Of a DNA stretch of 8,098 nt, positions 1 to 5,811 are shown piece after piece. This stretch comes from Oscillospiraceae bacterium. GTDB taxonomy: Bacteria > Bacillota > Clostridia > Oscillospirales > Oscillospiraceae. Numbering within the stretch: the stretch's first letter is position 1; the number at the start of each line of letters is the position of its first letter. The notes beneath the pieces are model-generated. The model was given only the letters and a program-made list of their open reading frames with translations. It ran no database searches and was not told the origin of the DNA. Position numbers and translations under genes: made by a program. Location: NCBI GenBank assembly GCA_028705905.1, contig JAQWCP010000054.1:1-8098 (forward strand), given 5' to 3'.

Positions 1-544
1 CTTTGTAAATGTATCCTTTTTCATACATTTTACCAAAGACTTTCACTTCTTCCGCTTCAAATGCGGGGTCCATGGTGCGGTAGGGATGTTCCCAATCGCC
101 CAGAACGCCCAGACGGATGAATTGCTCTCTCTGAATGTCCACAAAGTTTTGTGCAAACGCCTGGCAGGCATCCCGGAACTCGGGGATAGACATTTTTTTC
201 CGATCCAGTTTATTCTGCTTGATGATTGCGCTTTCAATAGGCATGCCATGGTTGTCCCAACCGGGTGTGTAAGGTGCATGGAAACCGGACATATTTTTGT
301 ACCGCAAGATAAAATCTTTCAGGCATTTATTCATGGCGGTTCCCATATGGATGTATCCGTTGGAGAAAGGCGGGCCGTCATGTAAAATAAAACGGGGTTT
401 ACCCTCGTTGTGCTTCATCAAGGCTCCATATACATCTTGGTCATACCAGCTTTTCAGCATATCCGGCTCCCGCTTGGGCAGGCCGGCGCGCATGGGGAAG
501 TCTGTTTTTGGCAGATTGATGGTCTGGTTGTAATCCAGGGGCAT
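1..544 (-). CDS. ileS: Isoleucyl-tRNA synthetase, N-terminal part (runs off the left edge)
   Basis: Class I aminoacyl-tRNA synthetase that charges tRNA-Ile with isoleucine in the cytoplasm. Only the first 181 codons lie in the window and the frame is open to the edge; the full protein is usually 900-1050 residues. Seen in the translation: an N-terminal segment with NLPKTDFPMRAGLPKREP, then HDGPPFSNGYIHMGTAMNK at about residues 55-73, which is the HIGH-signature region, then PGWDNHGMPIE, matching the GWDxHGxPIE motif of the Ile/Val/Leu enzymes. The signature reads HMGT (residues 66-69) rather than HIGH. The KMSKS motif and editing domain lie outside. The start is the ATG at 542-544, preceded by AAGGAGAG with good spacing. 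It lies 107 bases downstream of divIVA, with a stem-loop in the gap. The gap is too short for a T-box leader and none was recognised. Confidence 0.96.
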   Translation of the reverse strand, partial: MPLDYNQTINLPKTDFPMRAGLPKREPDMLKSWYDQDVYGALMKHNEGKPRFILHDGPPFSNGYIHMGTAMNKCLKDFILRYKNMSGFHAPYTPGWDNHGMPIESAIIKQNKLDRKKMSIPEFRDACQAFAQNFVDIQREQFIRLGVLGDWEHPYRTMDPAFEAEEVKVFGKMYEKGYIYK

Positions 545-572
545 GATCTGGTCTCTCCTTATTTTTACTAAT

Positions 573-587
573 TTTGCAATTTGCAAA
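573..587. repeat. 15-base perfect palindrome upstream of ileS
   Basis: TTTGCAA-T-TTGCAAA is a perfect 7-base inverted repeat around one central base. It lies between the leader stem-loop and the ileS ribosome binding site. A related copy of the half-site (CAAATTGCAAA, 11 bases shared) occurs in the last codons of divIVA near 676-686. The arrangement resembles an operator, but I cannot assign a regulator, and AT-rich spacer DNA can produce such a palindrome by chance. Confidence 0.35.
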
Positions 588-590
588 GAG

Positions 591-635
591 ATGGCGACGT
601 TTGGAGCGTTCGATTCGCCCATCATCCGCCGCCAT
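591..635 (-). promoter_or_regulatory. Two-tier stem-loop in the divIVA-ileS spacer
   Basis: Read on the minus strand, ATGGCGGCG (635-627) pairs with CGTCGCCAT (599-591) over nine positions. Inside it GGGCG (620-616) pairs with CGCTC (608-604) around a 7-base loop. Each stem contains one G-U pair as minus-strand RNA, and the same position would be an A-C mismatch as plus-strand RNA, so the structure suits the mRNA of divIVA-ileS. No T-tract follows, so it is not a standard terminator. It could be a processing site, an mRNA-stability element or a leader regulating ileS. The pairing is seen directly; any role is inference. Confidence 0.45.
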
Positions 636-651
636 ACATGAGAGTTTGTTT

Positions 652-1380
652 TTATTTCACTTCATAATCTCGTCCAAATTGCAAATTATCGAAGTCAATT
701 CTACGCGTGGTCTGGGCTTCCAATTCATCCAAAGCAGCTTCTGTCCACCCATTTGCATCCCCATTGTTCAAGATAACCGTTTCAAAGTCTTGTTCAATTT
801 CTCGGATGTCTGTTTGTCGACCGGCTGAGGCGCTGTCTGCCTCCACACCGACAATTTTACTCAAAGAAGAATCGATGTCGTCTGCGGCCGCTTCCACAGG
901 ATCTTCCTGGGGGGGAAGAGACGGCGGGGCGACAATCTGGGGAAGGGAATCCAAAATGGCCAAATGCTTTTTGCAGGCGTCCCGAACCTGCGAAACCAGA
1001 GAAGCGGTTGCGCTTTGTGCAGCTTCCAGACGTGCTTGCTCGTCTGCAACTGCTTTGTGAAGCTCGTCCAATCGCTCCTGCACGGCGCTTTCTGCTTCTT
1101 TCACAATTTGCGCTTTCTTTTCCTCTGCTTCTGTAATCATGGTAGAAGCCATTTTTTGCGCGGTTAAAAGCGTTGTGCGCATGGCGTCTTCTGTGCTGCG
1201 ATATTCTGCAATTTTTTCTACCAATACTTTCATTTTGCCCTTGAGTACGGTGTTTTCTTTGTACAATGCACCATAATCTTCTGTCAATACATCTAAAAAC
1301 TCATCCACTTCCGCCATACCATATCCACCGAATTTGGCTTTTGGAAACGAACGTTCAGCAACTTCTTGGGGTGTCAGCAT
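652..1380 (-). CDS. divIVA: DivIVA-family polar/septal coiled-coil protein
   Basis: DivIVA-type scaffold that binds negatively curved membrane at poles and septa and recruits division or growth partners (known for the family). The protein has 242 residues. The N-terminal lipid-binding domain starts MLTPQEVAERSFPKAKFGGY and continues to EVDEFLD. Phe17 of the FGGY motif matches the membrane-inserting Phe of B. subtilis DivIVA, while the following Arg is Gly here, as I recall is common in Clostridia. A long coiled coil rich in Glu, Lys and Ala covers about residues 30-150. A proline-rich linker (APPSLPPQEDP) follows, then an acidic tail ending DNLQFGRDYEVK. The start is ATG 1380, not the upstream in-frame ATG at 1431, because GAGGGA sits at proper spacing before 1380 and the DivIVA homology begins there. 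It is separated from sepF by a terminator and is probably transcribed with ileS. Confidence 0.93.
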   Translation of the reverse strand: MLTPQEVAERSFPKAKFGGYGMAEVDEFLDVLTEDYGALYKENTVLKGKMKVLVEKIAEYRSTEDAMRTTLLTAQKMASTMITEAEEKKAQIVKEAESAVQERLDELHKAVADEQARLEAAQSATASLVSQVRDACKKHLAILDSLPQIVAPPSLPPQEDPVEAAADDIDSSLSKIVGVEADSASAGRQTDIREIEQDFETVILNNGDANGWTEAALDELEAQTTRRIDFDNLQFGRDYEVK

Positions 1381-1466
1381 ATAGTATCCCTCATTTCTCT
1401 TTACAATCTGCCCGAAATCAAGCCCGATCATACAGATGGAGCCGACAGGTTTATCTTTAGAATTTC

Positions 1467-1508
1467 AAAAACCCATAGGGCTGCCCGTTTGAGCAGCCCT
1501 TACAGGGT
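1467..1508 (-). terminator. Intrinsic terminator after sepF
   Basis: On the minus strand AGGGCTGC (1500-1493) and GCAGCCCT (1484-1477) form a perfect 8-bp stem around an 8-base loop. An outer ACCC/GGGT pairing (1508-1505 with 1475-1472 or adjacent) extends it to the T-tract TTTTT at 1471-1467. It begins about a dozen bases after the sepF stop codon. This is a classical Rho-independent terminator pointing in the direction of transcription, and it closes the operon ahead of divIVA. Confidence 0.85.
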
Positions 1509-1519
1509 AGAAAGCGTGT

Positions 1520-1987
1520 TTAAAAATAGAGTCCATTATTTTCTAGTTCGTCGATTAAGTCGCCTAGAATATCCACATTGTAGGGCGTAATGATGTATGT
1601 GCTCACGGCCACTTTTTTGATTTTTCCGCCATTTGCATAGGCAACGCCGGAAGAAAAGTCTACCAAGCGGCGCGCAATGTCCTTATGTGTGGACTCCAAG
1701 TTCAGAACAACGGTACGTTTTTCGCGCAGGTGATCAGCGATTTCCGCAGCGTTTTCAAACCGGTCGGGCTTGACCAAAACAACCTGCAACTGTGTGGTTG
1801 CATGGATATTTACCACTTTATTGTGTCGGTCATCCACTGGGCCGCTGCTCCGTCTGGCTTCCGGTGCGCTGCCAACATGGGCTGGTCGAGCTGCTGTTTT
1901 AGAAACGGGCTGAAAATCCTCCACATCCTCCTCGTCTTCATCTTCGTAAGGGCGGGCAAGTCGCTTCAGTTCATCAAAAAGTCCCAT
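1520..1987 (-). CDS. sepF: Cell division protein SepF
   Basis: SepF links FtsZ filaments to the membrane and assembles into rings or arcs at the division site (known for the family). The length of 155 residues is normal. Seen in the sequence: an N-terminal amphipathic membrane-targeting helix, MGLFDELKRLARP; an acidic, disordered linker (DEDEEDVEDF and a Ser/Arg-rich stretch to about residue 58); then the SepF/DUF552 core from about residue 58 to the end, with VVLVKPDRFENAAEIADHL, RTVVLNLE, DFSSGVAYANGG and a C-terminal ITPYNVDI helix region. The start ATG 1987 is preceded by GAGGAGG, which overlaps the ylmE stop codon, so translation of the two genes is probably coupled. The usual following genes ylmG and ylmH are absent and a terminator comes directly after. 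Confidence 0.95.
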   Translation of the reverse strand: MGLFDELKRLARPYEDEDEEDVEDFQPVSKTAARPAHVGSAPEARRSSGPVDDRHNKVVNIHATTQLQVVLVKPDRFENAAEIADHLREKRTVVLNLESTHKDIARRLVDFSSGVAYANGGKIKKVAVSTYIITPYNVDILGDLIDELENNGLYF

Positions 1988-2004
1988 GAAAAAGTAATCC
2001 TCCT

Positions 2005-2706
2005 CTATATTTGTCTGTTCATGCGGGGGCCGAACAATGCAGCACCGATACGCACTATATTTGCGCCTTCTGCGATTGCATCTGCAAAATCTCCGCTCAT
2101 ACCCATAGATAAATACTGTATGTCATTATTATCATACGATTTTTCCCTCATGTCAACAAAAAGCTGATACATCTGGCGGAAAAAATGTCGATTTTCCCCG
2201 GGAACGGATGCAATTGGCGGAATTGCCATCAATCCACAGAGACGAATGTGGGGCAATTTGGAAGCCTTGCAGGAAAGTGCTTCCAGTTCTTCGGGGAAAA
2301 CGCCTGATTTGTTGGGCTCTCGGCCGATGTTGACTTCCAGCAAAATGTCCTGGCGGATTCCCAAGGCAGCTGCCTGCTTTTCAATCAGATCCAAAAGGAC
2401 TTCGGAGTCCACCGATTCAATTAAGTCTACCTGCCCCACCACTTGTCGCACTTTGTTACGTTGCAAATGACCGATAAAATGAACCGATGCGCCCTCGTAG
2501 GCATTTTGAGATTTTTTTTCCACCAATTCCTGCACGCGGTTTTCGCCGCAGGCTGTGATACCCGCGGCAATGGCGGCACGGACGGTGTCCGCCGTTTGGG
2601 TTTTAGTAGCGGACACGAGTAGAATATCGGATGCAGTTCGGCCAGATGCATGGGCGGCGGCTGCTATTTCAGATTGTATTGCCGCAATATTTTCTGAGAT
2701 AGACAT
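2005..2706 (-). CDS. ylmE: YggS/YlmE (PLPBP) pyridoxal-phosphate homeostasis protein
   Basis: Member of the YggS/PROSC/PLPBP family: a single-domain TIM-barrel protein that binds pyridoxal 5'-phosphate and affects vitamin B6 and amino-acid homeostasis; no catalytic reaction is established. The 233-residue length fits. Motifs seen: the probable PLP lysine Lys35 in LLVSATK, GENRVQE (54-60), HFIGHLQRNK (76-85), GLMAIPP, SMGMSGDF (200-207) and the phosphate-binding VRIGAALFG near the end. The frame stays open upstream into the adaptor gene, but the real start is ATG 2706: homology begins at MSISENIAAIQ and CAGGAGGCG lies seven bases before it. It starts 22 bases after the adaptor gene and its stop overlaps the sepF ribosome binding site. 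In Firmicutes ylmE is the standard upstream neighbour of sepF. Confidence 0.95.
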   Translation of the reverse strand: MSISENIAAIQSEIAAAAHASGRTASDILLVSATKTQTADTVRAAIAAGITACGENRVQELVEKKSQNAYEGASVHFIGHLQRNKVRQVVGQVDLIESVDSEVLLDLIEKQAAALGIRQDILLEVNIGREPNKSGVFPEELEALSCKASKLPHIRLCGLMAIPPIASVPGENRHFFRQMYQLFVDMREKSYDNNDIQYLSMGMSGDFADAIAEGANIVRIGAALFGPRMNRQI

Positions 2707-2728
2707 ACAATCGCCTCCTGTCGATGAG

Positions 2729-3937
2729 TTAAGAAAATACTTTTCCGCTGTACAAGGCTTCTCCCACAACGAAGACCTGGTCTCCTGCTTTGAGCCCTTT
2801 GCTTTCGGTGCTGATGGAAACCAAATAGAAGGAATCGCCTTCATAGATGATTTCCACTTGTCGGAATTCCGCTTGCAATCCTGCCATGCAATAGACACCC
2901 ACTGTGCCGTCTTCCAAAACCCGGAGGGATTCTTTCGGAATCCGCAGGCCGGAATAGGAAGAAGCAATGATATCGGCTGAAGTTTGGCGCATCAAGGTGA
3001 TCTGATCAAGATACCGATTACAGGAAAAGACAACGACCACTTCTCCGTTTTCCGGTTCACTGATGGAAGTGACGGTCATGTGGACGGCATCCGGGAGACT
3101 GCGGGCAAACCGAACCGTGACAGAATGATTGACCTTCAGCCCTTGGGCTTGCTCCTGCGGCAGGGCGGTGACGAAATACCAGGTGCTGTCTGTGATCAGC
3201 TTTCCCACCGCAGTTTGATCGGCGCTGGCCGGTGCAAGGGCATGGAACGCAGAAGGGGTGAGCGCAAGAGCCTGTTCTTTGGTCAGGATGGACTCATATC
3301 CGTCTACCAGGCTGGAATATGTACCAGCAACAGAGGCTGAAATGGTTTGTGCCTGTTGGGATGCATTTGCCTGCAAGGCGGTAATTTGGCTGGACAGATC
3401 CGAGATCAGTGTGGAAAGTTGGTCTGCTTGGTCGGCAGTATAATCCCGTTAGAAAACAAGGCTTTTAAAGGCGGAAGAGATGGTGTCAAGCTGAGAAAAG
3501 GATTGGCTGGCAGCCAGCTGACGCAATTGGATGATTCCAGATGCGATTTCCCTATCAAGCCGGGCTTTGTCCAGGGATTCCTCAGCGGAAGAAGCGATTT
3601 CCTTCAACTGTGCCAGCTGTTCTTCCAAGCTTTTGATGGTCTGCTGCTGATTGAACGCCGCTTCGTTTGTATAAATGGTTGCAATGGTTTGGTTTTTGCT
3701 CACCCGTTCCCCCTCCCGTGGAGATACTTCCACGAGACCAGATGCGGAGGGCAGTGCGGTCTCCGTGCGCGCCAAATAACCGCTTGCAGTGGAGACTTCT
3801 TCCACCTGGAAGGCATAAGCAAGCTCTGTTTGGTAGGGGGTGGAGACAGAGCGTATGATATATACGCCCACATACGCGACCACGCCAATGAGCAGGATCA
3901 TCATGATGACTTTTGTGGCAAAGGTTCCTTGTTTCAT
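2729..3937 (-). pseudogene. HlyD-family membrane-fusion/adaptor protein, interrupted by an in-frame TAA
   Basis: Reads as one gene of 402 residues with codon 163 changed to a stop. The first part (3449-3937, 162 residues) starts MKQGTFATKV, has a single membrane segment (about residues 10-29), a lipoyl/biotinyl-like half motif (TASGYLARTETALPSASGLV, then SPREGERVSKNQTIATI, about 50-88) and the beginning of a coiled coil (about 96-160). After the stop the same frame continues RDYTADQADQLSTLISDL, completing the coiled coil, then a beta-rich second half typical of HlyD/RND-type adaptors, ending EALYSGKVFS. The start ATG 3937 has AGGAGAAG at good spacing. No good ribosome binding site was seen for a restart; a TTG at 3376 opens the longest downstream frame. 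No transporter partner lies beside it, so an efflux role is not supported. It could be a true pseudogene, a strain mutation, a sequencing error or, less likely, a readthrough gene. Confidence 0.8.
3449..3451 (-). other. Premature TAA codon inside the adaptor gene
   Basis: Minus-strand context ...AGC CTT GTT TTC TAA CGG GAT TAT.... Both sides are in the same frame and both look like the same coiled-coil protein, so a single codon change explains the interruption without any insertion or deletion. TAA ends other genes here (divIVA, sepF, nadE, hfq), so an altered genetic code is ruled out. Confidence 0.9.
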
Positions 3938-3967
3938 ATGTTCTTCTCCTGAAACGGAGGAAGGGGG

Positions 3968-4216
3968 TTAGGGAGTATCTTCCTCCAAGACGGTTTTTTC
4001 CATAAATGCGATGGGATGTTGGGGAACGATGGTAGAGATTGCGTGCTTATAGATCATTTGCTGTTTGCCGTCACTCATCAGAACAATGGTGAATGGATCG
4101 AAGCCAGAGACATAGCCTCGCAGCTGATAGCCATTGACAAGGAAAATGGTGACGGGAAGCCGGTCCTGTCTGACGCGAGCGAGGAAAGAATCCTGTAAAT
4201 TTGGTGATTTTGGCAT
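3968..4216 (-). CDS. hfq: RNA chaperone Hfq
   Basis: Hfq forms a hexameric Sm-like ring that binds small RNAs and mRNAs. The 82-residue protein matches the short Gram-positive form with almost no C-terminal tail. The Sm1 motif reads NLQDSFLARVRQDRLPVTIF, then LVNGYQLRGYVSGFDPFTIVL. The Sm2 motif is MIYKHAISTI, with the characteristic YKHA. The rim arginine position has a single Arg-containing patch (ARVRQDR) around residues 13-19. ATG 4216 is preferred over the in-frame GTG at 4225, because AGGAG (4225-4229) is eight bases before the ATG and overlaps the GTG. It follows miaA, as in many bacteria, and is separated from it by an 82-base leader with two stem-loops. The adaptor gene starts 30 bases downstream. 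Confidence 0.97.
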   Translation of the reverse strand: MPKSPNLQDSFLARVRQDRLPVTIFLVNGYQLRGYVSGFDPFTIVLMSDGKQQMIYKHAISTIVPQHPIAFMEKTVLEEDTP

Positions 4217-4233
4217 AAAACGCACTCCTTTTC

Positions 4234-4296
4234 ACAAGTGCGGCCAAGCGCGTGTTGGCTTGTCCGCGGGAGCCACTGGGGTCAGAGCACTCCCGC
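4234..4296 (-). promoter_or_regulatory. Two stem-loops in the miaA-hfq spacer (hfq leader)
   Basis: The first begins two bases after the miaA stop: GCGGGAG (4296-4290) pairs perfectly with CTCCCGC (4272-4266), with a short inner CTG/CAG pairing. The second: ACAAGCCAA (4263-4255) pairs with TTGG (4247-4244) and CTTGT (4238-4234), leaving a CCGCA bulge. It ends just before the hfq ribosome binding site. No T-tract follows either, so neither is a standard terminator. They could be an RNA-processing site or a leader controlling hfq translation; that role is inference. Confidence 0.4.
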
Positions 4297-4298
4297 TT

Positions 4299-5243
4299 TC
4301 ATAGTAAACCAAATTCTTTCATCAATTGTGTCGAAACATGGAATGCTTTTTCAAAATCTGGTCTTGACCCCCATAAAATCCAGTGGAGGTCTGCTTTTCG
4401 ACGCAACCAGGTCAACTGCCGTTTGGCATATTGCCCCGAGCGAAGCTTGACTTGGGATATGGCATCTTCCAACGATTGTACACCAGTCTGCACGGAGCAA
4501 AATTCTTTATACCCAATGGCTTGCATCGCGGTGCAATGCGGAGAAACGCCCATCAAAAGCAGGCGGGACACTTCTTCTACAAGGCCGAGAGACACCATTT
4601 CATCCACCCGCTCGTCAATGCGTGCCCGCAAGTCTGCACGATCCGAGAAAGAAAGGGCAATGGTACATGCCGCATATCGGGGGGGCGCCTGGCGGGTCTT
4701 TTCATTGTGGCTGGAAAGGGTGGTTCCGGTGAGGGAAAACACCTCCAGCGCCCGTATGATTCGCTTTTGGTCGTTGGGATGCAGGCGGTTTGCCGTTTCG
4801 GGGTCTACACGGGCCAGTTCCTCCAAAAGCACTGGGGTGCCCTCTGCGGCAGCACGCTGTTCCAGCTGTGCCCGCAGGGAGGCATCTTCCGTGCGGGGGG
4901 CAAATTGACGTCCGGAGAGGAGAGAATCCAGATAAAGGCCTGTACCGCCCACCAGGACAGGCAATTTCCCCCGGGCCAAAATATCATCCACACAGGCGCT
5001 TGCCTGTTCCGCATAAAGCGCAACAGAATACCCTTCCCATGGGTCAACCACGTCGATCATATGATGGGGGATACCCTGCATTTCGGATGGAGTTGGTTTT
5101 GCCGTGCCAATATCCATTTGGCGGTAAACCTGCATAGAGTCCACCGAAACGACCTCACCATTGTAAGCCTTTGCCAGGGCCACACCCAAGCGGGTTTTCC
5201 CTGTTGCGGTGGGGCCTGTAATGGCCAAAACTTTGGGGGGCAA
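4299..5243 (-). CDS. miaA: tRNA dimethylallyltransferase MiaA
   Basis: Transfers the dimethylallyl group from DMAPP to N6 of adenosine 37 in tRNAs that read UNN codons. The protein has 314 residues from the chosen start, normal for the family. Numbered from that start: P-loop GPTATGKT (10-17), DSMQVYRQMDIGTAKPT (35-51), GIPHHMIDVVDP (57-68), LVGGTGLYLDSLL (about 97-109), a helical insert with LHPNDQKRIIRALEV, QAIGYKEF, and the C-terminal RSGQYAKRQLTWLRRK. I chose the TTG at 5243 because the strong GGAGG (5252-5256) lies eight bases before it, giving MPPKVLAITGPT. The alternative ATG at 5258 adds five residues (MEVNA) but has no ribosome binding site; that ATG's own bases are part of the GGAGG. 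The gene starts about 25 bases after thpR and is followed by hfq. Confidence 0.95.
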   Translation of the reverse strand: MPPKVLAITGPTATGKTRLGVALAKAYNGEVVSVDSMQVYRQMDIGTAKPTPSEMQGIPHHMIDVVDPWEGYSVALYAEQASACVDDILARGKLPVLVGGTGLYLDSLLSGRQFAPRTEDASLRAQLEQRAAAEGTPVLLEELARVDPETANRLHPNDQKRIIRALEVFSLTGTTLSSHNEKTRQAPPRYAACTIALSFSDRADLRARIDERVDEMVSLGLVEEVSRLLLMGVSPHCTAMQAIGYKEFCSVQTGVQSLEDAISQVKLRSGQYAKRQLTWLRRKADLHWILWGSRPDFEKAFHVSTQLMKEFGLL

Positions 5244-5251
5244 AGCATTCA

Positions 5252-5256
5252 CCTCC
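5252..5256 (-). promoter_or_regulatory. Ribosome binding site deciding the miaA start
   Basis: GGAGG within ATGGAGGTGAATGCTTTG on the minus strand. It is eight bases before the TTG at 5243. The ATG at 5258 overlaps it and has only pyrimidine-rich sequence (CTCTTTACAG) upstream, so initiation at TTG is favoured. Confidence 0.6.
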
Positions 5257-5268
5257 ATCTGTAAAGAG

Positions 5269-5808
5269 TCAGACAAGATATGCCCGGTAGCGCGGCGTGT
5301 AGACCAGCGTGCCCTGCACACGCTTAGACTCCATCAAGGCAATGGAGGCAACGGACAGGTCGGGCACGGAAAAAGGGATTGATTCCATAGAAGCGCTGGG
5401 CTGCAAGACCACGTTCCGGCCCAGAGTCAGATGGGGACGAAAGGGCTTTGCGTCGTACGGCAAATTTGCGCCGGAGAGGGCTTCTATGAGCTGCGCATGT
5501 AGCTGCAACAGCGCGGGCGAGGGGAAAAGCGCCGCATAATACAAATCACCTTCCCGCCGGGAAAAGCGGTCTAGATGGGAATATGAGAGGGTTAGGGGGG
5601 CGGCAAAGCCGGAAACGGCTGTGTCCATGCAGGATTTGACAAGATCCAGCACCGCTCCAGGCAGTTCGCCCAAAAACGCCAACGTCAGGTGCAGGTTTTC
5701 CGGGCTGGAAAACCTGCCCTTGACGGATCTGGCACTCAGGTTGTCCTGCACGCTGCGCAGCGCGCTACGCACAGGGTCGTCCAATAAAACAGCAATAAAC
5801 AAGCGCAT
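5269..5808 (-). CDS. thpR: RNA 2',3'-cyclic phosphodiesterase (ThpR/LigT, 2H phosphoesterase)
   Basis: Two-histidine (2H) phosphoesterase of the LigT/ThpR family, which opens 2',3'-cyclic phosphates at RNA ends; the same family was first described as a 2'-5' RNA ligase. The protein has 179 residues, as expected. It begins MRLFIAVLLDDPVRSALRSV. Both catalytic HxTx motifs are present: HLTL at 40-43 (followed by AFLGEL) and PHLTLGR with the histidine at 126. DRFSRREGDLYYAAL and the end of the fold are also typical. The start ATG 5808 comes three bases after the nadE stop, with GGAG inside the last nadE codons, so translation is probably coupled. The physiological substrate is unknown. A long hairpin lies inside the gene over the first catalytic motif. 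Confidence 0.93.
   Translation of the reverse strand: MRLFIAVLLDDPVRSALRSVQDNLSARSVKGRFSSPENLHLTLAFLGELPGAVLDLVKSCMDTAVSGFAAPLTLSYSHLDRFSRREGDLYYAALFPSPALLQLHAQLIEALSGANLPYDAKPFRPHLTLGRNVVLQPSASMESIPFSVPDLSVASIALMESKRVQGTLVYTPRYRAYLV
5683..5725 (-). repeat. 18-bp near-perfect inverted repeat (hairpin) inside thpR
   Basis: Left arm 5683-5700 and right arm 5708-5725 are complementary at 16 of 18 positions around a 7-base loop. The inner ten positions (GCAGGTTTTC / GAAAACCTGC, 5691-5700 and 5708-5717) are perfect. The two mismatches are near the outer end. The repeat encodes residues 28-42 of ThpR, including the first HxTx histidine, so it lies wholly in coding sequence. As mRNA it would form a strong stem. 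Function unknown. Confidence 0.75.
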
Positions 5809-5811
5809 GCT

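Noticed and set aside
603..630. Plus-strand T-arm-like hairpin with a TTCGATT loop, suggesting a tRNA 3' end
   Set aside because: The stem has an A-C mismatch on this strand, no matching acceptor, D-arm or anticodon arm lies upstream, and the bases after it do not make a proper acceptor with CCA. The minus-strand stem-loop explains it better.
545..651. T-box riboswitch for ileS
   Set aside because: The spacer is too short, and neither the conserved T-box sequence nor a terminator/antiterminator pair is present.
1427..1432. Possible -10 box (TATGAT on the minus strand) for a divIVA promoter
   Set aside because: No acceptable -35 box lies 16-18 bases upstream. A promoter is expected between the sepF terminator and divIVA, but I cannot place it.
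2707..2967. Long N-terminal extension of YlmE, open in frame
   Set aside because: It overlaps the adaptor gene in another frame. The YggS-family homology and the ribosome binding site both start at 2706.
3717..3734. 6-bp inverted repeat CGTGGA/TCCACG inside the adaptor gene
   Set aside because: It is short, within coding sequence, and of a size expected by chance in 8 kb.
4383..5264. Plus-strand open frame of 293 codons opposite miaA
   Set aside because: It is the antisense shadow of miaA, has no recognisable domain, and lies opposite clearly conserved coding sequence.
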